Assembly (NCBI RefSeq): GCF_009906855.1
Contig: NZ_CP047650.1
Coordinates: forward strand, 372,001 to 436,000
Direction: 5' to 3'
Source: Xylophilus rhododendri
GTDB taxonomy: Bacteria; Pseudomonadota; Gammaproteobacteria; Burkholderiales; Burkholderiaceae_C
DNA: 64,000 nt
Part shown: one piece after another, positions 7,921-17,478 of the stretch
Layout: every line of letters starts with the position of its first letter
How positions within the stretch are numbered: position 1 is the first letter of the stretch
Translations under genes and position numbers: made by a program
The notes under the pieces: generated by a model
Told to the model about the DNA's origin: nothing
What the model saw: the letters and a program-made list of their open reading frames with translations, nothing else
Database searches by the model: none

Positions 7921-10479
7921 TTATCTGCAGTCTCGGTACCGCAGGCGAAGTTTTTGAATTACCTGGCGATGGCCAGGAAAGCCGCATGCCAGTGTCGTGG
8001 CATATGGGCGGCCGATGGGCCTGCCATCCGTGCAGATGGCAAGTTCCCTCGGACTAAGCGATGAGCGACACGGACATTGCGCCTGCGCCTGGCGCGCATG
8101 TCCGGATGAGTGGGCGCAGGCCCGGTTACATGGTGCGGCCGAAGGGCCGTCGCTGCCGACCTGCACCAGGTTCTCCTCGGTGGCCAGCGGCTGCTTTTGC
8201 GCCGGCATGTTGGCCAGGGCCACGCAGTCGGCGTAGTAGCGCACCTTGCCGTCCTCGCCTTCGAGTTCCACCAGGCCGTGGATGTCGGTCTCGAAGCCCG
8301 GGCACTTGGCATTGAACTCGCGGGCGAACTTCAGGTAGTCCACGATCTTCTTGTTGAAGACCTCGCCCGGGATCAGCAGCGGGATGCCCGGCGGATACGG
8401 CGTGACCAGGCTGGTGGTGATGCGGCCTTCGAGATCGTCGATCGGCACGCGCTCGGTGCGGCGGTGGGCGATGTAGGAGTAGGCATCGCTGGGCTTCATG
8501 GCGGGCGTGAGGTCCGACAGGTACATCTCGGTGGTCAGGCGTGCGATGTCGTATTCGGCGTAGAGCTGGTGCACGTGCTGGCACAGGTCGCGCAGGCCCA
8601 TGCGTTCGTAGCGTTTGTGCTCCTGGCAGAACTCGGGAAGGATGCGCCACATCGGCTGGTTCTTCTCGTAGTCGTCCTTGAACTGCTGCAGCGCGGTCAG
8701 CAGGGTGTTCCAGCGGCCCTTGGTGATGCCGATGGTGAACATGATGAAGAAGCTGTAGAGCCCGGTCTTCTCCACAATCACGCCGTGCTCGGCCAGGAAC
8801 TTGGTGACGATGCTGGCGGGGATGCCGGTCTCGGCGAACTTGCCGTCCATGTCCAGGCCCGGGGTGACGATGGTCGCCTTGATCGGGTCGAGCATGTTGA
8901 AGCCGTCGGCCAGGGTGCCGAAGCCGTGCCATTTGGCGTCGCGCTCCTCGCCCTTGATGATCCAGTCGTCGGCCCGGCCTATGCCTTCGTCGGCCAGCTT
9001 CTCGGGGCCCCAGACCTTGAACCACCAGTCGTTGTCGCCGAACTCGGCCTCGACCTGGCGCATGGCGCGGCGGAAGTCCAGCGCCTCCAGGATGCTTTCT
9101 TCCACCAGCGCGGTGCCGCCGGGCGGCTCCATCATGGCCGCGGCCACGTCGCAGCTGGCGATGATGGCGTACTGCGGGCTGGTGGAGGTGTGCATCAGGA
9201 AGGCTTCGTTGAAGAGATGCCTGTCGAGCTTGCGGTTGGTGGAGTCCTGCACCAGCACATGGCTGGCCTGGCTGATGCCGGCCAGCAGCTTGTGGGTGGA
9301 CTGGGTGGAGAACACCAGCGACTCGGTCGGCCGCGCGCGCTTCTTGCCCATCGCGTGGTAGGGGCCGTAGAAGGGGTGGAAGGCGGCGTGCGGCAGCCAG
9401 GCTTCGTCGAAGTGCAGGGTGTCGACGTAGCCGTCCAGCGCCTTCTTGATGGTCTCGGTGTTGTAGACCACGCCGTCGTAGGTGGACTGGGTCAGGGTCA
9501 GGATGCGCGGCTTGACCGTGTCGGCGTCCACATGCTGGAGCAGCGGGTTGGCGCGGATCTTGGCCTTGATGGTCTCGATGTCGAATTCCGAGCGCGGGAT
9601 CGGGCCGATGATGCCGAAGTGGTTGCGCGTGGGCTTCAGGAAGACGGGGATGGCGCCCGTCATGATGATGGCGTGCAGGTTGGACTTGTGGCAGTTGCGG
9701 TCGACCACCACCACGTCGCCCGGGGCCACCGTGTGGTGCCACACCATCTTGTTGCTGGTGCTGGTGCCGTTGGTGACGAAGAAGCAGTGGTCGGCATTGA
9801 AGATGCGCGCGGCGTTGCGTTCGCTCTCGGCCACCGGGCCGGTGTGGTCGAGCAGCTGGCCGAGTTCTTCCACCGCGTTGCAGACGTCGGCGCGCAGCAT
9901 GTTCTCGCCGAAGAACTGGTGGAACATCTGGCCGACCGGGCTCTTCAGGAAGGCCACGCCGCCGGAGTGGCCCGGGCAGTGCCAGCTGTAGGAGCCGTCT
10001 TCGGCGTAATCGAGCAGGGCCTTGAAGAACGGCGGCTGCACGCCTTCGAGGTAGCTCTTGGCCTCGCGGATGATGTGGCGGGCCACGAACTCCGGCGTGT
10101 CCTCGAACATGTGGATGAAGCCGTGCAGCTCGCGCAGGATGTCGTTGGGGATGTGGCGCGAGGTCTTGGTTTCGCCGTAGATGTAGATCGGCACCTCGGA
10201 GTTCTTGCGTCGCACCTCGGCGATGAAGGTGCGCAGGTTGAGCACGGCGGGATCGAGGTCGGGGCCGGGGGTGAACTCCTCGTCGTCGATCGACAGGATG
10301 AAGGCGCTGGCGCGGCTTTGCTGCTGGGCGAACTGCGACAGGTCGCCGTAGCTGGTGGCGCCCAGCACTTCGAAGCCCTCGGTCTCGATGGCCTGCGCCA
10401 GGGCCCGGATACCCAGGCCCGAGGTATTTTCAGAGCGGAAGTCCTCGTCGATGATGACGATGGGGAAGCGGAATTTCAT
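7921..10479 (-). CDS. Ornithine/lysine/arginine decarboxylase, large inducible type
   Basis: PLP-dependent fold-type I decarboxylase of 852 residues that converts a basic amino acid to its diamine or polyamine precursor, in the cytoplasm. Seen: an N-terminal response-regulator-like wing domain (KFRFPIVIIDEDF), the GHSGG motif, FVTNGTSTSN, HFDEAW, and the PLP lysine in FSTQSTHKLLAG, then the C-terminal domain. Which amino acid is used cannot be told. Start ATG 10479 opens with the wing domain; upstream in-frame residues look non-coding. The family is usually about 710-760 residues. Here the frame runs about 70 residues past a natural end near QVGSDGPSAA, through a Cys/Arg-rich stretch unlike the rest, and stops 125 bp before the toxin gene, suggesting loss of the native stop. 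It is divergent to the NfeD gene. Confidence 0.92.
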   Translation of the reverse strand: MKFRFPIVIIDEDFRSENTSGLGIRALAQAIETEGFEVLGATSYGDLSQFAQQQSRASAFILSIDDEEFTPGPDLDPAVLNLRTFIAEVRRKNSEVPIYIYGETKTSRHIPNDILRELHGFIHMFEDTPEFVARHIIREAKSYLEGVQPPFFKALLDYAEDGSYSWHCPGHSGGVAFLKSPVGQMFHQFFGENMLRADVCNAVEELGQLLDHTGPVAESERNAARIFNADHCFFVTNGTSTSNKMVWHHTVAPGDVVVVDRNCHKSNLHAIIMTGAIPVFLKPTRNHFGIIGPIPRSEFDIETIKAKIRANPLLQHVDADTVKPRILTLTQSTYDGVVYNTETIKKALDGYVDTLHFDEAWLPHAAFHPFYGPYHAMGKKRARPTESLVFSTQSTHKLLAGISQASHVLVQDSTNRKLDRHLFNEAFLMHTSTSPQYAIIASCDVAAAMMEPPGGTALVEESILEALDFRRAMRQVEAEFGDNDWWFKVWGPEKLADEGIGRADDWIIKGEERDAKWHGFGTLADGFNMLDPIKATIVTPGLDMDGKFAETGIPASIVTKFLAEHGVIVEKTGLYSFFIMFTIGITKGRWNTLLTALQQFKDDYEKNQPMWRILPEFCQEHKRYERMGLRDLCQHVHQLYAEYDIARLTTEMYLSDLTPAMKPSDAYSYIAHRRTERVPIDDLEGRITTSLVTPYPPGIPLLIPGEVFNKKIVDYLKFAREFNAKCPGFETDIHGLVELEGEDGKVRYYADCVALANMPAQKQPLATEENLVQVGSDGPSAAPCNRACAHSSGHARQAQAQCPCRSSLSPRELAICTDGRPIGRPYATTLACGFPGHRQVIQKLRLRYRDCR

Positions 10480-10624
10480 GGGGCGGCTCCGGAAAGTCGG
10501 GGCGGTGGGGACGGTAAAAGGACGGGCTGGCGCCGGCCAATCGACGAAAAGACGCGCGAGTGTAAGTAATCGCGGAGGCACCCTGGTGACAAGGCGCGCT
10601 TTACCCCCAGAATGGTCCGTTCGC

Positions 10625-10640
10625 GGCCGGCATGCCGGCC
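10625..10640. promoter_or_regulatory. 16-bp perfect palindrome before NfeD gene
   Basis: GGCCGGCATGCCGGCC is self-complementary over all 16 bases and sits just upstream of the AAGGAGG ribosome site of the NfeD gene, in the region shared with the divergent decarboxylase. It could be an operator or a 5'-UTR hairpin; in DNA this rich in GC it may be chance. Confidence 0.25.
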
Positions 10641-10661
10641 GACAAGGAGGCAATACACATC

Positions 10662-11105
10662 ATGGCTTTTTCGACCTTCTGGTGGTTGCTGGCGGCGCTG
10701 GCGATCATCTCGGAGCTGCTGACGGGCACGGTCTATCTGCTGCTGATCGGCGCGGGTTTCGTGGCGGCGGCGCTGGCCAGCTACGCCGGCCTGAGTGTCA
10801 CGGCACAAACAGTGGTCGCGGCCGCGGTCGGTGCGGTGCTGGTGCTGCTGTGGTGGCGCATCCGGGCGCCGCAGCGGCGCGCGGCGCTGGCGGCGCAGGC
10901 CAGTCCCGACCTCAACCTGGACATCGGCCAGACGGTGCATGTGGAGGCATGGTCGGCCGAGGGCACCGCCTCGGTGATGCACCGCGGCGCCCGCTGGACC
11001 GTCGTGGCCGAAGACGGCGCGGCCGCACCGCATGCGCCCGGCAGCTGGCGCATCGTCGCCGTGGTCGGCAGCAGCTTCGTCGTCAGCCCGGCCGCCGCCG
11101 GCTGA
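10662..11105 (+). CDS. NfeD-like membrane protein
   Basis: 147 residues. Two or three hydrophobic segments fill the first 65 residues (WWLLAALAIISELLTG, VYLLLIGAGFVAAAL, VVAAAVGAVLVLLWW), followed by a soluble OB-fold-type domain of about 80 residues with DIGQTVHVEAW and RGARWTVVAED. This is the short NfeD type, which partners with stomatin-like SPFH proteins at the inner membrane; its exact role is not established. ATG 10662 is preceded by AAGGAGG at a distance of 11 nt; an ATG at 10632 lies inside the palindrome and is less likely. The slipin gene follows 43 bp downstream, the standard NfeD-slipin pair. Confidence 0.85.
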   Translation: MAFSTFWWLLAALAIISELLTGTVYLLLIGAGFVAAALASYAGLSVTAQTVVAAAVGAVLVLLWWRIRAPQRRAALAAQASPDLNLDIGQTVHVEAWSAEGTASVMHRGARWTVVAEDGAAAPHAPGSWRIVAVVGSSFVVSPAAAG

Positions 11106-11148
11106 AGTCTTCCCCCTCCCCTCTTCCACACGCAAGAAAGATATCCGT

Positions 11149-12063
11149 ATGGAAATCGCCATCGTCCTCCTGGTCCTCGCGGCCGTGTTCGTCAGCCAGT
11201 CGATCCGCATCGTGCCGCAGCAGAACGCCTGGGTGCGCGAGCGCCTGGGCAAGTACCTCGACACCATGACGCCGGGCCTGAACTTCATCCTGCCCTTCAT
11301 CGACAAGATCGCCTACAAGCACAGCCTGAAGGAGATCCCGATGGATGTGCCCAGCCAGATCTGCATCACCAGGGACAACACCCAGCTGCAGGTGGACGGC
11401 ATCCTCTACCTGCAGGTGACCGATCCGATGCGGGCGAGCTATGGCTCGTCCAACTACCTGATGGCGGTGACCCAGCTGGCGCAGACCTCGCTGCGCAGCG
11501 TGATCGGCAAGCTGGAGCTGGACAAGACCTTCGAGGAGCGCGACATCATCAACGCCCAGGTGGTGGCGGCCATCGACGAGGCAGCGCTGAACTGGGGCGT
11601 GAAGGTGCTGCGCTACGAGATCAAGGACCTGACGCCGCCCAAGGAGATCCTGCTGGCCATGCAGTCGCAGATCACCGCCGAGCGGGAGAAGCGCGCGCTG
11701 ATCGCGGCTTCGGAGGGCCGGCGCCAGGAGCAGATCAACATCGCCACCGGCGAGCGCGAGGCCTACATCGCCCGCTCGGAGGGCGAGAAGCAATCGATCA
11801 TCAACAAGGCCCAGGGCGAGGCCGGCTCGATCACCGCCGTGGCCGAGGCGACGGCGCAGGCCATCGAACGCATTGCCGCCGCCATCCGCCAGCCCGGCGG
11901 CGAGCAGGCGGTGCAGCTGAAGGTGGCCGAGCGCGCGGTGGATGCCTTCGCGCAGGTGGCGGCGCAATCGCGCACCACCCTGGTGGTGCCGCATGGCATG
12001 GGTGAGGTGTCCGGGCTGATCGCATCGGCGATGGAATTGGTGAGCACCGTCAAAAAGGGCTGA
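11149..12063 (+). CDS. Slipin/stomatin-type SPFH protein (QmcA-like)
   Basis: 304 residues. One N-terminal membrane anchor (IAIVLLVLAAVFVSQSI), then the SPFH/band 7 domain: VPQQNAWVRERLGKY, PGLNFILPFIDK, the DGILYLQVTDP strand and GVKVLRYEIKDL, followed by a charged helical region rich in Glu and Ala (SQITAEREKRALIAASEGRR) that drives oligomerisation. Such proteins form membrane-associated rings or cages and influence membrane microdomains and protease activity. ATG 11149 puts the anchor at the very N-terminus. It is co-directional with the NfeD gene and ends 46 bp before a tRNA gene. Confidence 0.9.
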   Translation: MEIAIVLLVLAAVFVSQSIRIVPQQNAWVRERLGKYLDTMTPGLNFILPFIDKIAYKHSLKEIPMDVPSQICITRDNTQLQVDGILYLQVTDPMRASYGSSNYLMAVTQLAQTSLRSVIGKLELDKTFEERDIINAQVVAAIDEAALNWGVKVLRYEIKDLTPPKEILLAMQSQITAEREKRALIAASEGRRQEQINIATGEREAYIARSEGEKQSIINKAQGEAGSITAVAEATAQAIERIAAAIRQPGGEQAVQLKVAERAVDAFAQVAAQSRTTLVVPHGMGEVSGLIASAMELVSTVKKG

Positions 12064-12109
12064 ATTGCCGTCCGGAAACGCGAAAATCGCATGCTAGAAT
12101 CGTGGGCTC

Positions 12110-12199
12110 GGAGCGGTGGATGAGCGGTTTAAGTCGCACGCCTGGAAAGCGTGTGAGGGGTAAAACCCTCCGCGGGTTCGAATCCCGCCTGCTCCGCCA
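12110..12199 (+). tRNA. tRNA-Ser(GGA)
   Basis: 90 nt including encoded CCA. The acceptor arm GGAGCGG pairs with CTGCTCC (one G-T wobble), the anticodon stem is CACGC/GCGTG with loop CTGGAAA and anticodon GGA at 12144-12146, the long variable arm GAGGGGTAAAACCCTC is typical of tRNA-Ser, and the T arm contains GGGTTCGAATCCC. A TAGAAT hexamer at 12095-12100 could be its -10 element. Confidence 0.97.
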
Positions 12200-12231
12200 A
12201 CTTGTTGTTCGTACTCATCCGCGAACATGCC

Positions 12232-12270
12232 AAAAAGCCCTTGTGCCACAAGCACCGGGGCTTTTTCTTT
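12232..12270 (+). terminator. Rho-independent terminator after tRNA-Ser
   Basis: AAAAAGCCC and GGGGCTTTTT flank an inner CTTGTG/CACAAG stem, followed by CTTT. The A-tract and T-tract on both sides would let it work in both directions, and it lies 33 nt after the tRNA. Confidence 0.75.
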
Positions 12271-12380
12271 GGGCGGAGCGCCTGGAAGCGCGCGAGGAGG
12301 CCGTGGTGGGGAGTTGCTTGGGCGCGGCTTCTTAGCGCGAGCACATTGGCTCATTCAGATGCACGTGGCCCAGCAACGCT

Positions 12381-12788
12381 CTACGCGGCCGCTCCGCTAC
12401 GACGACGCCGAGATTGCGCGGCACTCCAATAGATCAGCCACGCCAAACCGACCTGCAGCGGCAAGCGCGCCACCAAGGCCCAAAGCGGCACGTTCGGAAA
12501 ATCCGCTGCATGTTGAAGCATGAAGATGTTCGCTGGCGTCACTGCTACCGTCAGCAGGATCAGACCCCAGCCAGCCGCGCTTCGGGTGCGGCAAAATAGA
12601 AGGCCTGCAGCACCCAGCAGTTCCAAGATGCCGCTCACGAAGACCACGGTTTCCGGCCATGGAATCCACTCGGGCACGATGCGCGCCTCGGCATCCGCGA
12701 ACATGAAGTGAGCGATTCCGCCGATGAAGAACCACAGAAAGACGCTTGCCAAGCCAAGCTTTTTGCCAAGCGGCAGTGGTGGTCTCAT
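12381..12788 (-). CDS. DoxX family membrane protein
   Basis: 135 residues with four hydrophobic segments: LASVFLWFFIGGIAHFMF, VVFVSGILELLGAAGLLF, GWGLILLTVAVTPANIFML and LQVGLAWLIYW. The layout and the ELLGAAGLL and TPANIFM motifs match small DoxX/DoxD-like inner-membrane proteins, whose role is mostly unknown. The C-terminus is a basic RRRR tail. Its ATG overlaps the stop of the upstream gene by 4 nt (ATGA), so the two are translated together. Confidence 0.75.
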   Translation of the reverse strand: MRPPLPLGKKLGLASVFLWFFIGGIAHFMFADAEARIVPEWIPWPETVVFVSGILELLGAAGLLFCRTRSAAGWGLILLTVAVTPANIFMLQHAADFPNVPLWALVARLPLQVGLAWLIYWSAAQSRRRRSGAAA

Positions 12789-13051
12789 GTCGGCTTGTCT
12801 GCGTCAGGCTTCTTGACCTGCGGCACACCCGCCTCTTCCTTTGTTTTGGACGTCCCCATCATCGAAGCGGTGACGCGCGCCCCCGGTGGTGTCTTATGTT
12901 CGCCAGGCACGTTGCCGATGGTGCCGGGCGTGGAGTTTTCGTAGGCCTGCGAGCCATCGGGTTCACCAGTGGTGCTGCGGCCGGCTTCAGCGTTGCGAAT
13001 GGCTTGCGCAGTGGAAGAAGCCCCGGGGTTGAGTGCGTTGAGTTTGTTCAT
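12785..13051 (-). CDS. Small hydrophilic protein of unknown function
   Basis: 88 residues, no cysteine, no membrane segment, rich in Gly, Ser, Thr, Pro and charged residues, so probably disordered. The last part is basic and Lys-rich (KTKEEAG, KKPDADKP). I do not recognise a family. The case for a real gene is the 4-nt ATGA overlap with the DoxX gene downstream and the shared strand. It could be stress related, given the DUF4142 gene next door, but nothing in the sequence proves that. Confidence 0.5.
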   Translation of the reverse strand: MNKLNALNPGASSTAQAIRNAEAGRSTTGEPDGSQAYENSTPGTIGNVPGEHKTPPGARVTASMMGTSKTKEEAGVPQVKKPDADKPT

Positions 13052-13148
13052 GTTCCAAGAATGCGCCGCCGATTGATGGGCAGGTGTAGGAAATTCGCCC
13101 GCAGCAAAAGGCCGCTCACGCAGGGCGAGCAGCGTTCAACTCACGTTA

Positions 13149-13664
13149 TTACTTCTTCACGGTTGCCATCAGCTTCTCAGCCTCGGCCCGGTGGTGCTTG
13201 AGCGTCGGCAGCGTTGTCTTTGCGAATGCCTTCAACTCCGGATCGGTAGCCGTTTCGGCGGTCTTCTCGAACAGCTCGATGTCCTTGGCATGGTCATCGA
13301 GCCCGACTTTTTGCAGGAAGTCCTGGTCGAAGCCTGCAGCATCGTGACGCTCCAGGCCCTGGACGCGTCCGCGCTGCTCATGCGGCAATTCCCGCGGCAG
13401 ATCCATGGACTTGCTGGCCGCGAGCTTTTCAAACTCGGCGTTGGCCTTTTTGTGGTCGTTGACCAGCATTTCCGCATAGGACCTGACGCTGCCTTTTTGC
13501 GCCCGCTTGGCGGCTACCTGGGCTGCCTGGACTTCATACACACCACCGTTTGCGATGTCTGTGGCCAACTTCTTGTCGGTGAGGTTGAAAGCACCGTCTG
13601 CGTGGGCCATGCCTGCGAGGCCGATTGCAAGTGCGGGGATGAGGGCGAGGCGAAAAGTCTTCAT
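13149..13664 (-). CDS. DUF4142 periplasmic protein
   Basis: 171 residues. A Sec signal peptide (KTFRLALIPALAIGLAGMAHA) with likely cleavage after AHA, then an all-alpha DUF4142 domain resembling ferritin-like bundles: EVQAAQVAAKRAQKGSVR, SYAEMLVNDHKKANAEFEKLA, GLDDHAKDIELFEKTAE, and a His-containing C-terminal helix. Family members are exported and often linked to stress or outer-membrane functions, without a proven activity. ATG 13664 starts the signal peptide and has GGAG upstream; the in-frame extension to 13826 is not convincing. Confidence 0.8.
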   Translation of the reverse strand: MKTFRLALIPALAIGLAGMAHADGAFNLTDKKLATDIANGGVYEVQAAQVAAKRAQKGSVRSYAEMLVNDHKKANAEFEKLAASKSMDLPRELPHEQRGRVQGLERHDAAGFDQDFLQKVGLDDHAKDIELFEKTAETATDPELKAFAKTTLPTLKHHRAEAEKLMATVKK

Positions 13665-14032
13665 GTGAGGGTTCTCCAATACGGCCCCTTTCGGGCCTGG
13701 CAAAGAGGCTCGCAGACTTTGGATCGCGCTGGCGTAGGAGGAGAGCGGAGCCAAAGCGTCAGCGCGGTGTGCCCGGCCGCTCTGGATGTCGGATCGGGCC
13801 ACAGCTTCCTGGCCGAGCGAAGCCATTCAATGACGACTTCTGCCCGTTTTTTGGAGCAAACGCCGGACCTTGTAGGACTGGATGCATGGCTTGCGTCAGC
13901 CAAATGGGGTCGGACTCGCAAGAAAAACTATTGACCTGCCTGCATTGATCCAGATGGACTATTGAGACCATCTCACGGCTTTGTGACAGTACGTCTGCCT
14001 TCTCTTCTCACCAACTCTTACCGGAATCAGCC
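13665..14032. other. Intergenic region between divergent DUF4142 and PEP-CTERM genes
   Basis: No gene supported. It holds a TTGACC hexamer at 13931-13936 that could be a -35 element for the PEP-CTERM gene, although no convincing -10 stands at the right distance. Just downstream, AGATGG (13952-13957) and CCATCT (13968-13973) form a 6-bp inverted repeat with a 10-nt spacer, a possible operator. Confidence 0.35.
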
Positions 14033-14608
14033 ATGTTCAAATCCTCTGCCATCGCAATAGCTCTCGCCCTGGGCGGAATGATGAGCGCGCACGCCGCTGC
14101 GACGACCACCGTTACCGACTTGGGCCTGGTGACCACCACCACCACCAAGGGCACCAACACCACCGATGGAAGTTTTGCGGACCTGTTCAATTTCACGGTC
14201 GGCCCGAACGCTGGTTCGATCCTGGTATCGACCGCATCTACTTTCAGCAGCTATGGCGTCTCGCTTAGTTCGCTGGCCTTGTACCTCGGCACTTACACGA
14301 CGACGGCAAGCCTGTCTGGCCTCACACCCATCGTGTTCAGTGCGAGCCCCGTCAACATGGACCTGGGCAATGGCATCGTGGTGGACACGGTTGCAAATAA
14401 AAGCTTTGCATTGAGCCCGGCGGCCACGTACACGCTGGCGGTCAATGGCACCAGCATCGGCGATTCCCGCTACACCAGCATCGTGCAGCTCGCTCCTGTT
14501 CCGGAGCCTGAAACGTATGCCATGCTGCTTGCTGGGCTGGGTGTCATGGGTTTTGTTGCCAAGCGCAAGAAGGCATCCAAAAAGTTGGAAGAAAACGCTT
14601 CCGCCTGA
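14033..14608 (+). CDS. PEP-CTERM sorted exported protein
   Basis: 191 residues. A Sec signal peptide (AIAIALALGGMMSAHA), a Thr/Ser/Gly-rich extracellular body with FADLFNFTVG, resembling the FxDxF subgroup, and a textbook PEP-CTERM tail: VPEPETYAMLLAGLGVMGF followed by KRKK. Such proteins are cut and sorted to the cell surface by exosortase together with exopolysaccharide; no exosortase gene lies in this window. The gene stands alone, with its own terminator downstream. Function beyond surface location is unknown. Confidence 0.88.
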   Translation: MFKSSAIAIALALGGMMSAHAAATTTVTDLGLVTTTTTKGTNTTDGSFADLFNFTVGPNAGSILVSTASTFSSYGVSLSSLALYLGTYTTTASLSGLTPIVFSASPVNMDLGNGIVVDTVANKSFALSPAATYTLAVNGTSIGDSRYTSIVQLAPVPEPETYAMLLAGLGVMGFVAKRKKASKKLEENASA

Positions 14609-14662
14609 TGCGGACAAGGAGCAGAAGACGGAAACACTGTCGCTTTCGTCGCTCCATTCATT

Positions 14663-14685
14663 GCCCGGCGCTGCCGGGCTTTTTT
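14663..14685 (+). terminator. Rho-independent terminator after PEP-CTERM gene
   Basis: GCCCGGC, loop GCT, GCCGGGC (perfect 7-bp stem), followed by six T residues. It lies about 55 nt after the stop codon. Confidence 0.9.
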
Positions 14686-14816
14686 GTTTGAACGCTCTGC
14701 GTGGAGCGGAGCCTTCCACCCGCACTTTGTCGGACCGCTCTGCAAGGTCCGCGCTGACTCGCAACATCGCGGCGATGTTTGAAGGTCGGGGCTTACCCAT
14801 TTTCGAGACCTGCGCA

Positions 14817-15350
14817 ATGCATTGGATAGACCCCGACTCCCTCCCCGCCGTCCATGGCACCGTGGACCGCCTGCTCTTCAACGAACGTGGCGAAGCCGAC
14901 GGCCTGCTGCTCAAGGACCAGATGCAAGTGCATCTGCCACCCCATCTGTCGCAGGCGTTGCAGCGCAAGATCAAGCCCGGCGACGAGGTGGTGATGCGGG
15001 GCGTACGTCCGCGTGGCGCGCCAGTATTGGCGGCGGTGAGTGTGTCCGGGCCGAAGGGCAGCGTGACCGATGAAGGGCCCACGCATCCGCCGCAGCACCC
15101 TGCCCCGCCGCCAGCCAAGCCGGTGGAGGTTAGCGGCACGGTCGAACTGAGCCTTTTCGCGCCTCGTGGAGAGCTCTGCGGCGCACTGCTCGATAACGGC
15201 GACATCCTGCGCCTGCCGCCCAAGGAAAATACCGACTTCGCGCCTTGGCTTCAGCCGGGCTGCCAGGTCACTGCCTGGGGCGATGCGATCCGGGTGAAGG
15301 GGCAGCGTGTCATCGCCCTGACCCATCTGGCGCTCGGCACCGCGGTCTGA
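14817..15350 (+). CDS. Tandem OB-like repeat protein, unknown function
   Basis: 177 residues from ATG 14817; ATG 14775 would add 14. I do not recognise a named family. The protein is an internal duplication. The first copy (about residues 10-80) reads VHGTVDRLLFNERGEADGLL, LPPH, IKPGDEVVMRG, VLAAVSV; the second (about 105-175) reads VSGTVELSLFAPRGELCGALL, LPPK, LQPGCQVTAWG, VIALTHL. Each copy has the five-strand pattern of an OB fold. A Pro-rich linker (HPPQHPAPPPAKP) joins them. No signal peptide, so it is probably cytoplasmic and might bind nucleic acid or a small ligand; that is inference. No clear ribosome site distinguishes the starts. Confidence 0.6.
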   Translation: MHWIDPDSLPAVHGTVDRLLFNERGEADGLLLKDQMQVHLPPHLSQALQRKIKPGDEVVMRGVRPRGAPVLAAVSVSGPKGSVTDEGPTHPPQHPAPPPAKPVEVSGTVELSLFAPRGELCGALLDNGDILRLPPKENTDFAPWLQPGCQVTAWGDAIRVKGQRVIALTHLALGTAV

Positions 15351-15402
15351 ACGCCTGACCGCCGCTCCCCGCCCTTGCGGTGCGCGGCAGCCTCGACAAC
15401 GT

Positions 15403-15936
15403 TCAGGCTTCTACCGCCGGTGAGCCGGCTTCGGGAAAAAGCGGCACGTCGGTGTCCCGCGGCAGCGCGCGGCTGGCGGACCGCTTTTCCATCCAGGCTC
15501 GCGCCACGCCCAGCACGAAGGCCTGCATCAGTTGCTGGCGTTCGGGCGGCATTGTGGCTTCCTCGTCGCCGTGCCAGACCCAAGCACACCAGCGGCGGCT
15601 GGGCGGCTCGGGGTTGTTGACCAGGCACTCTTCGGGCATCAAGGCGGTGAGCACCCGCCACAGCGGCCGGCCGTGCGCCTTGTGCGAGGCCACGCCCAGA
15701 GTGAGGATGGGGTGGGCGTCGGCATCTGACATGCGGACCGAGAGAGCGCCCTGGTGTTCGGCCGCGGTGGTCTGCAGGCCCTGCCAGGGCGCCTGCAAGG
15801 CGGCGCTGCGGCGCGTCTGCAGGGCCTCCTGCAGCACATCTCGCAGGGCGTCCGGACAGAATTGGTTTTCCGTGTCCGCCATGCGCTCCACCACGCGGAT
15901 GCGCGAGGGGCCGATGCAAAGTAGCTTGAAACGCAT
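15403..15936 (-). CDS. Hypothetical protein
   Basis: 177 residues from ATG 15936. I do not recognise a family. Mixed alpha/beta composition, with a Trp-rich central part (RRWCAWVWHGDEEA) and no signal peptide or membrane segment. An in-frame extension to 16014 is Arg/Pro-rich and looks non-coding. It lies between the OB-repeat gene (convergent) and the sigma-54 activator (same strand, about 200 bp upstream), with no clear operon link. Confidence 0.5.
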   Translation of the reverse strand: MRFKLLCIGPSRIRVVERMADTENQFCPDALRDVLQEALQTRRSAALQAPWQGLQTTAAEHQGALSVRMSDADAHPILTLGVASHKAHGRPLWRVLTALMPEECLVNNPEPPSRRWCAWVWHGDEEATMPPERQQLMQAFVLGVARAWMEKRSASRALPRDTDVPLFPEAGSPAVEA

Positions 15937-16134
15937 GCCAGGGTCTCCGGCGCCCTGCTTCCGCCGGAAAAACGGTACTCCCGGATGGCGGGCGCGCAAC
16001 CATGAGCAGCGCAATAAGCATTCCTGCCGGGCTACAGAGGGACGGCCTCGGCGAAGCCGCCGATTTCACCGGCGAATTGCGGCAATTGCGGGACTTTGCA
16101 GCGGTTTTTGACGCCACCGGCGCGGCGTCGCGGC

Positions 16135-17477
<1,343 letters not shown>

Positions 17478-17478
<1 letters not shown>

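Noticed and set aside
7796..7987. N-terminal extension of the TcA gene to 7987
   Set aside because: The extra 64 residues have no TcA similarity and no ribosome site, while ATG 7795 has AGGAG at good spacing.
8110..10569. 819-codon open frame opposite the decarboxylase
   Set aside because: It mirrors a well-conserved enzyme on the other strand; its protein is Val/Gly/His/Glu-rich, as antisense GC-rich frames are, and matches no family.
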